Shown: positions 8,538 through 17,967 of the stretch, piece by piece
How the letters are laid out: the number at the start of each line of letters is the position of its first letter
How positions within the stretch are numbered: position 1 is the first letter of the stretch
From: Sulfurospirillum sp001602955
Lineage (GTDB): Bacteria > Campylobacterota > Campylobacteria > Campylobacterales > Sulfurospirillaceae
Assembly: GCA_001602955.1 (NCBI GenBank)
Contig: LVAC01000023.1
Coordinates: forward strand, 186,001-250,000
DNA: 64,000 nucleotides
Direction: 5' to 3'
Translations under genes and position numbers: made by a program
Notes under the pieces: generated by a model
Database searches by the model: none
What the model was told of the DNA's origin: nothing
What the model saw: only the letters and a program-made list of their open reading frames with translations

Positions 8538-9512
8538 TTATTTGACGCTTTTTGCTTCAGGAGAGGTAGGATAGTTTTCTTTCAGTGCTTTATAAAAACT
8601 TTGCGCTTCTTTACCTTTGCCGAGTTTATCGAAAGAAGAACCCGTGTGATACAATAAAGTCGGTATGTAAGCGGCTTTGTCATGCAAGGCAATGCTTGCT
8701 TTGTAGTATTCGATCGCACCGGAATAGGCTTTTTGGGTATATGCAATTTCGCCTAGCGTAAAATTGACTTTTGCCGGCTTATAATTCCTATTGAGCAATT
8801 CTTTGTAATAAGTTTGTGCATCGTTATAAGATTTTTTTGCATACAAATCGTCGGCTTCTTTGAGCAACGTCGCGCTATCTTTGCCCGCTAATGCTTTCGC
8901 AGAAACAGCAGCTGCTGCATCGTTTGAAGTCTCTTTTTTAGAAGACTCATTGGCTGCAGGCGTCACCTTTGAAGAGGATTTATTACCGTGTACTTCATTG
9001 GCTAACTGATCAAATTTTTCTTTCGGAACGTAATTCTTATTAATAGAATCAATTAAAGAGCCCAATTCGCTGACGACGGTTTTAATTTTTTCCTGATTTT
9101 CATTTTGAATTCTTCGACTCTCTTCCACATACTCTTTAATGCCTTGAAGCTTTTGATTTTCTTCTTCAAGCTTGCGTATACGCTCATCTTGTTTGGCAAT
9201 TTTCGTTTCATAGCTATCCATGACAGAGCGCAAAATTTCGTATTGTTCCGCATTATTAGCATTATTATTGCCGCTAAAGACGGCAGTAGACTTTGATGAA
9301 GAAGGTGTCGGAGCTGTCTTTCCCGTTCTTTGCGTATTAGAAGGAGTTACGACATCGGAAGACGTAATACTATACGTTGAGTTGTTAACCGAAGAACTAG
9401 AAGTAGAACTTGGGCTAGAAGATGAGTCATAACTTCCGAAAGCGGAGGGTTCACTCGCTAGCACTACTACGGGTAGTAGTGCTAGTGAATATAAAAGAAT
9501 CTGTTTTTTCAT
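8538..9512 (-). CDS. cpoB: Tol-Pal system protein CpoB/YbgF
   Basis: This periplasmic protein coordinates the Tol-Pal envelope machine with peptidoglycan synthesis during division. A signal peptide occupies about residues 1-19 (LLYSLALLPVVVLAS). A serine/threonine-rich stretch follows to about residue 80. A coiled coil (EILRSVMDSYETKI through about residue 150) comes next, and the C-terminal 120 residues hold TPR units (AKKSYNDAQTYYKELL, YSGAIEYYKASIAL). Length is 324. It follows pal at eleven bases in the tolQRAB-pal-cpoB order found across proteobacteria. Confidence 0.9.
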   Translation of the reverse strand: MKKQILLYSLALLPVVVLASEPSAFGSYDSSSSPSSTSSSSVNNSTYSITSSDVVTPSNTQRTGKTAPTPSSSKSTAVFSGNNNANNAEQYEILRSVMDSYETKIAKQDERIRKLEEENQKLQGIKEYVEESRRIQNENQEKIKTVVSELGSLIDSINKNYVPKEKFDQLANEVHGNKSSSKVTPAANESSKKETSNDAAAAVSAKALAGKDSATLLKEADDLYAKKSYNDAQTYYKELLNRNYKPAKVNFTLGEIAYTQKAYSGAIEYYKASIALHDKAAYIPTLLYHTGSSFDKLGKGKEAQSFYKALKENYPTSPEAKSVK

Positions 9513-9523
9513 TCAAGCAGAAA

Positions 9524-10027
9524 TTATGGAAGTACTTTGAATTCTGCTCTTCTGTTTTGTGCCCAACAATCTTTGTTGTGCTCGCTGCACGCAGGATTGC
9601 TCTCACCGTAACTAACAACGGTAATTCTGTCTGCAACCATACCTTTAGCAACTAAACCGTCTTTAACGCTTTTTGCTCTTTTAAGACCAAGTGCGTAGTT
9701 GTATTCGTCTGTACCGAATTCGTCGCAGTTACCTTCGACTTTGATTGAAAAGCTTTTAGCTTCAGCTGAATTGAACAATGCAGCATTTGCATCGATGTTT
9801 GCTTGTTGATCTTTTCTGATATTGTATTTGTCAAAATCAAAATAGATTTTTTTAGAGTTAGCCTCTAAAGAAGCAATCAATTTTTGAAGAGCACTCATAC
9901 CGTCGTTAACTGCTGCACCTTTTGTGTCGCCAGAGCTTTTAGTCATATCGACTTCTGGACTTTTTTGGCTACAACCTGTTAAAACCAAAACCGCTACCGC
10001 TAAGCTTGTTAAAGCTAATTTACCCAT
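9524..10027 (-). CDS. pal: peptidoglycan-associated outer membrane lipoprotein
   Basis: Pal anchors the outer membrane to peptidoglycan and receives TolB. The leader has a lipobox LTGC with Cys19 as the lipidated residue. The C-terminal OmpA-like domain shows IYFDFDKYNI, the EGNCDEFGTDEYN block with the aspartate that binds diaminopimelate, and LGLKRAKSVKDGL. It ends in CWAQNRRAEFKVLP. Length of 167 is typical. It has its own strong promoter at 10069-10077 as well as being downstream of tolB. Confidence 0.96.
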   Translation of the reverse strand: MGKLALTSLAVAVLVLTGCSQKSPEVDMTKSSGDTKGAAVNDGMSALQKLIASLEANSKKIYFDFDKYNIRKDQQANIDANAALFNSAEAKSFSIKVEGNCDEFGTDEYNYALGLKRAKSVKDGLVAKGMVADRITVVSYGESNPACSEHNKDCWAQNRRAEFKVLP

Positions 10028-10068
10028 TATTAGATCCTTTGTAAAAGTTCAATTTTAAAAACTTCGGA

Positions 10069-10077
10069 ATTATAGCA
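10069..10077 (-). promoter_or_regulatory. extended -10 promoter of pal
   Basis: The minus strand reads TGCTATAAT, a perfect extended -10. It lies 42 bases upstream of the pal start, between tolB and pal, so pal and cpoB can be expressed above the level of the tol operon. Confidence 0.65.
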
Positions 10078-10093
10078 TATTTTTTTTAAAAAA

Positions 10094-11362
10094 TCACCAG
10101 TCTAACGACTGTAATTTACCAGTTTTCAATGCAAACTGATACGTTTTGTTAGCGCTAAGGCGAATTATCCCCAATGCACTCTGATTTCCAAACTGTTTTA
10201 TAAACATAATTGTATCAGGATCTTTCGCAAAACGCGGATATAAATTTTCACCTGTTGCCGTTAATTGGCGTAAATAGTCTGTTTTCGTTGAAATCAAGTA
10301 AAGATTAAAGGTATTTCGACCGAATTCGCTGTCTGCTTCCCTACTGGAATACACAATATAATTATCGTATGTTGAAATCGAATTTTTATTTTTTCCGTGA
10401 TAAACAAGTTTTTCAAAACTTTTATCGTTAAGACCTTGTGCAAAAATGTCAGGGTTACCTAAACGGTCGGAAACGAAGGCAATACGTGTATCATTGTCGA
10501 TAAAATTGCCGTTAACGTCTATACCCGAATACTCTGTTATTTTTTGGATTTTCTTGGTTCTCAAATCGTAGAGATAAATATCCGGTTGATCTTTAGGTGC
10601 CATCGTCAGTAAAAGCTTATTGCCGTCTTGGGAGACATCAGAACATACGATCATACCGGGGCTTGAAATGATGTTGGATCGGCTGCCCGATCGTAAATCA
10701 AATTTATAGACGGTCGGTTCAGCACCGCTATAGGAAGTATAGAAAAAAGCACTTTGCTCTTTATTTGCCCATTTAGGGAAAACATTTAAGCCGCCCGATA
10801 CCATAACTTTTTGATAATTAAGCGTGTAATCGGATATAACGATTTCACTTTTTTTTGCATCCGTATATTTTGCAAAAATAACCGATTGTTCCATCCATGC
10901 AATCGACGGTGAACCGGTTTGATCGTTCACATCGATCACGACTCGATGCGCTAAAAACGGATAGCGTTTTTTATCGCTGAGATTATACGCTTTTTCAAAT
11001 GTCGTGCTTCCCGTCTTCGCATTAATCAACTTAACGTTAACGGCCAAGTTAGCGGTATCTTGAACAATATTAAAACGAACGATCATATCTACTTTTTTAT
11101 CCGATAAAAAATTCTCAAGAGGACCGCCCTCGTAACTGCTTTGCAAATATTCGTCTAAAACATTAAAATGGCTACTGACGCGTAAGTCATTGGCTATTAG
11201 TTTATAAAAACTTCTTCTCAATTCACTATCGATTGTTTTTGCACTAGCATCTTGCACGGCAACTTTGGGTAAAACATCGATTTTTTTGACAACCTCGACT
11301 GTCGCATCGGCTGCAAAAACGAATAAGGCCGTAGATAGCCATACTATCATTTTTTTTAACAT
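10094..11362 (-). CDS. tolB: Tol-Pal system beta-propeller protein TolB
   Basis: TolB is the periplasmic partner of Pal and TolA. A signal peptide covers about residues 1-18. An N-terminal mixed domain follows to about residue 150, then repeated propeller blades with motifs such as GLNVFPKWANKEQSAFFYTS, LLLTMAPKDQPDIYLYDL and IAFVSDRLGNPDIFAQ. The 422 residues are the usual size. It starts four bases after the tolA stop and belongs to the tolQRAB operon. Confidence 0.95.
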   Translation of the reverse strand: MLKKMIVWLSTALFVFAADATVEVVKKIDVLPKVAVQDASAKTIDSELRRSFYKLIANDLRVSSHFNVLDEYLQSSYEGGPLENFLSDKKVDMIVRFNIVQDTANLAVNVKLINAKTGSTTFEKAYNLSDKKRYPFLAHRVVIDVNDQTGSPSIAWMEQSVIFAKYTDAKKSEIVISDYTLNYQKVMVSGGLNVFPKWANKEQSAFFYTSYSGAEPTVYKFDLRSGSRSNIISSPGMIVCSDVSQDGNKLLLTMAPKDQPDIYLYDLRTKKIQKITEYSGIDVNGNFIDNDTRIAFVSDRLGNPDIFAQGLNDKSFEKLVYHGKNKNSISTYDNYIVYSSREADSEFGRNTFNLYLISTKTDYLRQLTATGENLYPRFAKDPDTIMFIKQFGNQSALGIIRLSANKTYQFALKTGKLQSLDW

Positions 11363-11366
11363 GTGA

Positions 11367-12146
11367 TTACTCCAACATATCTTTAAATTCTACTTGCATC
11401 TCAAACAAAGGTCCCTTTTCGTATTTTGGGAAAACCGTACTTTCCATAGCCTTAAGGAACTCTTTGAGCTTTGTATTGAACTCGTTATTATAAGCTAACG
11501 AAACTATTTTATAACTAAAAGTACCGGTATTGCTAATTTTGACAATAACTTTAGCGACATTGCCGTTTTCCGTATCAACCGTCTTTTGCCAATTCTCTTC
11601 CAATATTTCTTGTACTTTGCCGATAAAAGGATCGTATTCGCCCCCTTTATTCATATCGGTAAGATGCTTTTGTTCTGCGAAGTTCAGAGAATTTGCAATT
11701 TTAGAAGCAACATTTTCGCTTTTTTCTTTTGTTTCTTCTACTTTATTCGGTTTGATACGCGTCGGTTGTTTTTGGTCTTTCTTTTGTTCTTTGGCATCCG
11801 GCGGCAATTTTGAGGTGTTAATATCTTCAAACAGTCCTCGAAGCGATTGACTTTTGACGGTTTCTTTTGGAGACGAAGCGACGACTTTTTTCTCTTCAAC
11901 CGGTTTTTCCTGCGGTTTTTCAACCGGTTTTTCCACTTCTTCTTTTTTTCGCTCTTCTTTCGGCTTTTCAGAATCGTTTTTTTTACGTTCGACTAAAGCA
12001 ATATTGATAGGATTTTTGTTCGAAGTATAATTTTTGATGGTTGTATGCTGAGTCGCCAGAATATAACCGAGCACCAGAAGTAAAAAAACATAGAGGAGGA
12101 TGGACATTATCCACCCTACGGAGGCATATTTGTTCACGCTAGACAC
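11367..12146 (-). CDS. tolA: TolA-like energy transducer (TonB C-terminal domain)
   Basis: This inner-membrane protein spans the periplasm and transmits energy from TolQR to the Tol-Pal complex. A single transmembrane segment is at about residues 13-33 (IMSILLYVFLLLVLGYIL). A long Lys/Glu/Pro-rich linker covers roughly 45-150 with repeated EKPQEKPVEE-like units. The C-terminal domain (FIGKVQEILEENWQK onward) matches the TonB/TolA fold. Length is 259. Its position between tolR and tolB argues for TolA rather than TonB. Confidence 0.88.
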   Translation of the reverse strand: MSSVNKYASVGWIMSILLYVFLLLVLGYILATQHTTIKNYTSNKNPINIALVERKKNDSEKPKEERKKEEVEKPVEKPQEKPVEEKKVVASSPKETVKSQSLRGLFEDINTSKLPPDAKEQKKDQKQPTRIKPNKVEETKEKSENVASKIANSLNFAEQKHLTDMNKGGEYDPFIGKVQEILEENWQKTVDTENGNVAKVIVKISNTGTFSYKIVSLAYNNEFNTKLKEFLKAMESTVFPKYEKGPLFEMQVEFKDMLE

Positions 12147-12150
12147 AGAA

Positions 12151-12543
12151 CTATCCGTTCGTTTCTAATGAAACATTCGTAAATCCGGCTTGTTTAATCG
12201 TCTTAAGAACAAACATAACATCTTTATAAGAGAGCCCCTCATCGGCTTTTATATAGACAATGCTTTTAAGAGGATATTTACTTTTTTGCATCATAAAGCT
12301 ATCCGCAAATTCTGCAAGCATAAAGCTTTCGCTTTTAATAAACACTTTCTTATCTTTGGTGACACGAATCTCAAGCTCCGGCATTTTGCTGACAACGGAC
12401 GATTTGCTACCGTCAGGAAGTTTAATCATCTCTTCATAAACCAATGCCGGTGTCGTTACCATCAAAATAGCAAGAAGTACCAACATAATATCAACGAGAG
12501 GCGTGATATTAAGCTCAGGTACTTCGTCAAGTTGGCTCATCAT
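12151..12543 (-). CDS. tolR: TolR/ExbD biopolymer transport protein
   Basis: TolR pairs with TolQ as a proton-driven motor in the inner membrane. One transmembrane helix is at about residues 14-34 with the conserved aspartate in ITPLVDIMLVLLAI. The rest is periplasmic and ends with the GLSYKDVMFVLKTIKQAGF segment typical of the family. The 130 residues are the expected size. The start overlaps the tolQ stop by one base. Confidence 0.93.
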   Translation of the reverse strand: MMSQLDEVPELNITPLVDIMLVLLAILMVTTPALVYEEMIKLPDGSKSSVVSKMPELEIRVTKDKKVFIKSESFMLAEFADSFMMQKSKYPLKSIVYIKADEGLSYKDVMFVLKTIKQAGFTNVSLETNG

Positions 12544-13130
12544 TAGCTATCTCGTTTCGTTTCATGTGCCGAGAGTAATATATCGACTTCTCGTTGCACG
12601 TAAACAATCACTTCGTATGCTTTACGACGTAAAAAGAGGTTTGCGCTGTATGCCGGAATTGCTACGAAAATACCTGTAGCGGTTGCGACAAGTGCCTCGC
12701 TAATTGCGGGTGCTATAACGCCTAAAGATGCACTTCCCGATTGTCCCAATCCGCTAAACGTTTGCAAAATAGAGACAACCGTACCGAAAAGTCCGATAAA
12801 AGGTGCTGTAGAGGCTATAATAGACAGCATCCATAAGCCGCTTGTGGCATTCTTTTCCGCAACATTTTTGCAAACGTTTAAAAGTTTCTCCGAAGCGCCG
12901 GATGCATTCGAACATTTTCGCAAAATAGAGTCGTCGCGAACGTTCTTTGCACCCATCAGCATAGATTCAAGCGAACTCTTTTCAATCGATAGCCAATATC
13001 CTAAATAAAGATAGCGACTGAATAAGATTCCAAACGTTATAATAAAATAAATCGATAACCAAATCATAATCACCCATGTGAAAAAGCCGCTTCTAGCGGC
13101 AAAGTTCACAAACAATTCAAAAGCTGACAT
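12543..13130 (-). CDS. tolQ: TolQ/ExbB proton channel protein
   Basis: TolQ forms the five-subunit stator around TolR. Three transmembrane helices are visible at about residues 15-38, 105-127 and 145-168. The MotA/TolQ/ExbB signature includes STAPFIGLFGTVVSILQTF and PAISEALVATATGIFVAIPA. The 195 residues are slightly short for TolQ but usual in this lineage. It begins five bases before the atpC stop region and may be cotranscribed with the ATP synthase genes. Confidence 0.93.
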   Translation of the reverse strand: MSAFELFVNFAARSGFFTWVIMIWLSIYFIITFGILFSRYLYLGYWLSIEKSSLESMLMGAKNVRDDSILRKCSNASGASEKLLNVCKNVAEKNATSGLWMLSIIASTAPFIGLFGTVVSILQTFSGLGQSGSASLGVIAPAISEALVATATGIFVAIPAYSANLFLRRKAYEVIVYVQREVDILLSAHETKRDS

Positions 13131-13135
13131 TCGTC

Positions 13136-13531
13136 TTAAAATTTCCTCGTTTTAGCAAAAGATTCCATTTTTGCCGTTGCAATAGCAATAGCAACGTCAG
13201 AATCACTGATACTTTTAAGAAGGGCTTTTGCCGCTTCCAAAGATTTGGCAACTTCGCTTTCCGTGCTTCCACCGATAGAAACAGCACCGTCGGCTAAAAC
13301 CGTTACCGAATTTTCATCGACTTTACTGTGTCCCCAGTTAATAGCTACGATGTCGTGATTGCCGTCTTTAAGCTCAATATCAATCACGCCCGCTTGCAAA
13401 AGCGTTACTAAAGAAGCGTGGTTTGGAAGAACTCCAAACTCACCCTCTTTTCCCGGAAGCGTAACACTTTTTACATCGTTAGAAAAAATTTGACCTTCTG
13501 GAGTCACAATTTCTAATTTTAATGTGTTCAT
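13136..13531 (-). CDS. atpC: ATP synthase F1 epsilon subunit
   Basis: Epsilon is part of the rotating central stalk and can inhibit the enzyme. The N-terminal beta-sandwich shows LKLEIVTPEGQIFSNDVKSV and GEFGVLPNHASLVTLL, both diagnostic. The C-terminal helical part is present but short. At 131 residues the length is normal. It is last in the atp operon and is followed within five bases by tolQ. Confidence 0.96.
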   Translation of the reverse strand: MNTLKLEIVTPEGQIFSNDVKSVTLPGKEGEFGVLPNHASLVTLLQAGVIDIELKDGNHDIVAINWGHSKVDENSVTVLADGAVSIGGSTESEVAKSLEAAKALLKSISDSDVAIAIATAKMESFAKTRKF

Positions 13532-13547
13532 AATTTAACCTTGCTTC

Positions 13548-14945
13548 TTAGCTTTTTAATTTTGCAGCTTTCTCTATGACTTCTTCGATACCGCCGACCA
13601 TATAAAAAGCGGCTTCCGGTAAATCGTCGTATTTGCCTTCTAAGATACCTTTAAATCCAGCGATAGACTCTTCAAGCGTAACGTATTTTCCGGGGCTTCC
13701 CGTAAATACTTCGGCAACGAAGAAAGGTTGCGATAAAAATCTCTCGATCTTACGAGCACGTGCAACCGTTACTTTGTCTTCTTCGCTAAGTTCGTCCATA
13801 CCGAGAATCGCGATAATATCTTGAAGGTCTTTGTATTTTTGAAGTACCGCTTGAACACCGCGAGAAACCGCATAATGCTCTTCACCTAGGATCTCAGGGC
13901 TTAACATACGAGAACTAGAATCCAAAGGATCTACCGCAGGATAAATACCTTTTTCTGCAATAGAACGGTTCAAAACGGTTTTAGCGTCTAAGTGGGCAAA
14001 AACCGTTGCGGGAGCCGGATCGGTCAAGTCGTCCGCCGGTACGTAAACCGCTTGTACGGAGGTAATTGAACCTTTTTTCGTCGATGTAATTCTCTCTTGG
14101 AATTTACCCATTTCGCTTGCTAGGGTCGGTTGGTAACCAACGGCTGAAGGGATACGTCCAAGAAGCGCAGACATCTCTGCACCTGATTGGGAAAAACGGA
14201 AGATATTATCGATGAACATCAATACGTCAAGACCCATTTCGTCACGGAAATATTCAGCCATCGTAAGACCCGTAAGTGCAATACGATTACGTGCTCCCGG
14301 TGGTTCACTCATTTGACCGTAGCAAAGCGCAACTTTATCCAAAACGTTAGATTCTTTCATTTCATGATAAAGATCGTTGCCTTCACGGGTTCTTTCACCA
14401 ACACCCGCAAATACTGAATAGCCGCTGTGTTTAAATGCAACATTGTGGATAAGCTCCATAATAATGACGGTTTTACCGACACCGGCACCACCGAACAAGC
14501 CTACTTTACCGCCTTTTGCATATGGAGCAAGGAGGTCAACAACTTTAATACCCGTTTCAAAAATTTCTGATTTGGTACTTTGTTCTTCAAATTTTGGCGG
14601 TTCTCTGTGGATTGACCATTTCGTTTTACATGTAACGTCAGGTCCTTGATCGATAATATCACCGACAACGTTAAAAATACGTCCTAAAACTTCCTCACCT
14701 ACCGGGACTTGGATAGGGTTGCCGAGTGCTTTGACTTCAAGTCCTCGTGTTAAACCCTCACTCATATCCATTGCAATTGTTCGAACTCTGTTGTCGCCTA
14801 AATGTGCCGCTACTTCAAGAATTAATTTTTGTTTCTTGCCTTCAACATCAAAATTTACTTCAATCGCTTCATTGATTTTTGGAAGGTATCCATTAAAATC
14901 GACGTCAACAACTGGACCCATAACCTGGCTAATTAATCCATTCAT
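13548..14945 (-). CDS. atpD: ATP synthase F1 beta subunit
   Basis: Beta carries the catalytic nucleotide sites of the F1 head. The P-loop GGAGVGKT is at residues 152-159. GERTREGNDLYHEM holds the catalytic glutamate, and the signature PAVDPLDSSSR is present. The 465 residues are full length. A TTACATGTAA word at 14626-14635 is read in frame as Val-Thr-Cys-Lys around residues 104-107. Confidence 0.98.
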   Translation of the reverse strand: MNGLISQVMGPVVDVDFNGYLPKINEAIEVNFDVEGKKQKLILEVAAHLGDNRVRTIAMDMSEGLTRGLEVKALGNPIQVPVGEEVLGRIFNVVGDIIDQGPDVTCKTKWSIHREPPKFEEQSTKSEIFETGIKVVDLLAPYAKGGKVGLFGGAGVGKTVIIMELIHNVAFKHSGYSVFAGVGERTREGNDLYHEMKESNVLDKVALCYGQMSEPPGARNRIALTGLTMAEYFRDEMGLDVLMFIDNIFRFSQSGAEMSALLGRIPSAVGYQPTLASEMGKFQERITSTKKGSITSVQAVYVPADDLTDPAPATVFAHLDAKTVLNRSIAEKGIYPAVDPLDSSSRMLSPEILGEEHYAVSRGVQAVLQKYKDLQDIIAILGMDELSEEDKVTVARARKIERFLSQPFFVAEVFTGSPGKYVTLEESIAGFKGILEGKYDDLPEAAFYMVGGIEEVIEKAAKLKS

Positions 14946-14979
14946 TGAATATTCTCCTTATATTTTTTCACAAAACAAT

Positions 14980-15864
14980 TTATTTCATAGACTCTACACC
15001 ACTGATAATTTCAATCAGTTCAGTGGTAATAGACTCTTGTCGTGCTTTATTGTACGCTAACGTCAAAACGTTAACACGCTCTTTGGCATTATTGGTTGCA
15101 TTTTCCATTGCTTGCATTCTAGCACTATGTTCTGCCGCTAATGAATCGATCAATGCATAGTACATGTTATACTCAAAGTATTTTTGTAACAACGAATCTA
15201 AAATTTCTTCGCCGCTCTCATCAGGTTCTAATTCCATGAGAGAGTTTGTTTCAAGAACTTCAAGCGGTGAATCGACCGGAACGACGTCAACCACTTTGAG
15301 TTCTTGCGAGATCATATTTTTATATCCGTTATGCACTAAAATAACTTTATCCGTTTTTTTATCGATAAAATCTTGAATTGCTTTTTGAACAATTTCTTGC
15401 GCTTTTTCATAACTTGGAGACGAGCTTACACCGGCATACGAAGTGTGTAATTCAATCCCTTGGAAATTAAAAAAAGTGATACCTTTACGGCCTACGGCAT
15501 GCAAACGAACCGTTATCTTCTGGTCTGCATACTCACTCAAAAGTTTACGAACCGCTTTAATCGTTTGAATATTAAAGCCGCCGCACAAACCTTTATCCGC
15601 CGTTACAAAAATCACGTCAACGATTTTAGGTGTCTCATCTTTATCAAAAAAACGACTTTCAACCGCACCGTTTTTATATTGATTAATTTTATACGCTATC
15701 TCAGAGAGGACTTCGTTAATTTTAATCGCATAAACACGAGATTGTTTAGCGGCCATTTCCGCTCGCTTCAACTTTGCCGTTGAAACGAGCTTCATAGCAC
15801 GCGTTGTCTTTTGAGTATTTTGAACACTCTTGATTTTTCGTTTTATTTCTTTAAGGTTTGCCAT
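14980..15864 (-). CDS. atpG: ATP synthase F1 gamma subunit
   Basis: Gamma is the central rotor shaft. The N-terminal helix (MANLKEIKRKIKSVQNTQKTT) and the C-terminal helix with YNKARQESITTELIEIISG are both characteristic, and VTADKGLCGGFN marks the central domain. Length is 294. It sits between atpA and atpD in the normal order. Confidence 0.97.
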   Translation of the reverse strand: MANLKEIKRKIKSVQNTQKTTRAMKLVSTAKLKRAEMAAKQSRVYAIKINEVLSEIAYKINQYKNGAVESRFFDKDETPKIVDVIFVTADKGLCGGFNIQTIKAVRKLLSEYADQKITVRLHAVGRKGITFFNFQGIELHTSYAGVSSSPSYEKAQEIVQKAIQDFIDKKTDKVILVHNGYKNMISQELKVVDVVPVDSPLEVLETNSLMELEPDESGEEILDSLLQKYFEYNMYYALIDSLAAEHSARMQAMENATNNAKERVNVLTLAYNKARQESITTELIEIISGVESMK

Positions 15865-15873
15865 AGCTTATCC

Positions 15874-17391
15874 TTACTTGACTGCAAACGTCGCTTTGAA
15901 CTCGCCTAGTGCCTTATGTAATAGTTCTTCTAACTCTTTGTCGATGGCTTTTTTCGCTTTGAGTTGTTCAAAAATTTCAGGGTATTTTGCTTCGACGTAA
16001 GAATTGAGTTCCGCTTCGAAACGACCGACAGATTTAAGATCAATGCTATCAAGGTAACCTTTTGCACCGGCAAAAATAATCAAAATTTGTTTTTCAACGG
16101 CAATCGGTGCATACGGAGGTTGTTTTAACACTTCCACCATTCTTTGACCGCGTTCCAATTGTTTACGGCTCGATTCGTCAAGATCGCTTGCAAATTGTGC
16201 AAACGCTTGGAGCTCGCGGTATTGCGCAAGATCAAGTCTTAAAGTACCGGCAACTTGTTTCGTTGCTTTAATCTGAGCCGCACCGCCGACGCGTGATACG
16301 GAAAGACCGACGTTGATTGCGGGACGAATACCGGAGTTAAAAAGATCCGATTCCAAGAAAATTTGACCATCCGTAATCGAAATAACGTTCGTAGGAATGT
16401 ATGCCGATACGTCGCCCGCTTGTGTCTCAATAATCGGAAGTGCCGTTAATGAACCCGCACCGAGTTCATCATTGACTTTTGCCGCTCGTTCCAACAAACG
16501 AGAGTGGAGATAGAAAACGTCGCCGGGATACGCTTCACGACCCGGAGGACGGCGTAAAATCAAAGACATTTCACGGTAAGCAACCGCATGTTTTGAGAGA
16601 TCATCGTAAATAATCAATGCATGGCGTGCGCTGTCTCTAAAATATTCACCCATTGAAACACCTGCATACGGTGCCAAGAATTGCATTGCCGCAGATTCGG
16701 AAGCACTTGCGTTAACAACGATCGTGTACGCCATAGCACCGTGTTCTTCTAATTTTTTAACGACTTGTGCTACGGTAGATTGTTTTTGTCCAATCGCAAC
16801 GTAAATACAAATAACGTCTTGACCTTTTTGGTTAATAATCGTATCAACGGCAATCGTCGTTTTACCGGTTTGTCTATCGCCGATAATTAACTCTCTTTGT
16901 CCTCGTCCGATCGGAACAAGAGCATCAATCGCTTTAATACCCGTTTGAAGCGGTTCATGAACTGATTTACGGGACATAATACCGTGTGCTTTTTCTTCGA
17001 CGAATCGAGTTTCCGTCGTTGCAATCGGTCCTTTGGCATCGATAGGATCGCCTAATGCGTTGACAACGCGTCCGACGAGTGCTTCACCGACGGGAACGCG
17101 TAAAAGTTTCCCTAAACGTTTAACGGAAGAGCCCTCTTTAATTTCGCTACCGCTACCGAGAATAACGATACCGACGCTTGATTCTTCAAGGTTAAGAGCC
17201 ATACCTCTTTCGCCGCTCTCAAACTCGACCATTTCACCGGCCATAACATTTTTTAAACCGTAAACGTTGGCAACACCGTCGGCAACGGAAATAACTTTTC
17301 CCGTCTCTTCGATGTCGACATTGAGTTCAAAGTTTTCGATACGTTCTTTAATGATAGAACTGATTTCGTCAGCTTTCATTTTTGCTCCCAC
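15874..17391 (-). CDS. atpA: ATP synthase F1 alpha subunit
   Basis: Alpha forms the non-catalytic nucleotide sites of F1. The P-loop GDRQTGKT is at residues 171-178, and the family signature PAINVGLSVSRVGG follows. I use a GTG start ending at 17391, which gives MGAKMKADEISS, similar to what I remember from Arcobacter and Wolinella. An ATG ending at 17379 with GGGAG upstream is equally possible and would remove four residues. Length of 505 is normal. Confidence 0.97.
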   Translation of the reverse strand: MGAKMKADEISSIIKERIENFELNVDIEETGKVISVADGVANVYGLKNVMAGEMVEFESGERGMALNLEESSVGIVILGSGSEIKEGSSVKRLGKLLRVPVGEALVGRVVNALGDPIDAKGPIATTETRFVEEKAHGIMSRKSVHEPLQTGIKAIDALVPIGRGQRELIIGDRQTGKTTIAVDTIINQKGQDVICIYVAIGQKQSTVAQVVKKLEEHGAMAYTIVVNASASESAAMQFLAPYAGVSMGEYFRDSARHALIIYDDLSKHAVAYREMSLILRRPPGREAYPGDVFYLHSRLLERAAKVNDELGAGSLTALPIIETQAGDVSAYIPTNVISITDGQIFLESDLFNSGIRPAINVGLSVSRVGGAAQIKATKQVAGTLRLDLAQYRELQAFAQFASDLDESSRKQLERGQRMVEVLKQPPYAPIAVEKQILIIFAGAKGYLDSIDLKSVGRFEAELNSYVEAKYPEIFEQLKAKKAIDKELEELLHKALGEFKATFAVK

Positions 17392-17436
17392 AAACTACTC
17401 CTTCACTTTCTTTTATCTATATTCTTAATTTTGAAT

Positions 17437-17967
17437 TTAAATTGCTTTTAAAATATGCTCTGTCATTTGAGCTTTCAAACGCTCTAACGAAAAGCTTACT
17501 TCAACGCCAAGATCGTCCAACTCTATTTTAATGCCCGGATATTGTTCTTGTTGTGCCGCTAATTTGATTGTTGCATTAAATTTTTTACTGAAATTTGATT
17601 CCAACTCTCCTACTTGAGAAGGGCTAACCGCAAAGTTCGTTAAGATTTTGCCTTCATAAGTATTGTTTTTTAAAGAGAGTTGATATTTAAGTTCTTTCGC
17701 CATTAAGGGTATAAGGCTTAAACGGTCGTTACGGCTGACGATCTTCATGAAGTTTTTCAATTTATCGCTACCGTTCTCAACCAAAGAGAGTACCAACGAC
17801 TCTTTTGCTTGCGCATTGACATCCGGAGAGAGAATAATATGATTAAATTTTTCTAAATCAAACGCCGCTTCTAGCTGAACCAAAGAAGTCGTGATTTCGA
17901 TCAATTCTGCATCGTTACAACTGCCGATTAAAGCGTTAACGTATTTTTTTGCTATTGCTCCGCTCAT
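17437..17967 (-). CDS. atpH: ATP synthase F1 delta subunit
   Basis: Delta links the peripheral stalk to the top of F1. The N-terminal domain begins AIAKKYVNALI, and the C-terminal part contains TNFAVSPSQVGELESNFSKK and PGIKIELDD, matching the usual delta C-terminal block. Length is 176. It overlaps atpF by one base. Confidence 0.93.
   Translation of the reverse strand: MSGAIAKKYVNALIGSCNDAELIEITTSLVQLEAAFDLEKFNHIILSPDVNAQAKESLVLSLVENGSDKLKNFMKIVSRNDRLSLIPLMAKELKYQLSLKNNTYEGKILTNFAVSPSQVGELESNFSKKFNATIKLAAQQEQYPGIKIELDDLGVEVSFSLERLKAQMTEHILKAI

Noticed and set aside
9220..9432. Plus-strand frames opposite cpoB and elsewhere on the plus strand
   Set aside because: They run antisense to well-supported genes, have no family features and no ribosome sites. 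They arise from the codon bias of the minus-strand genes.
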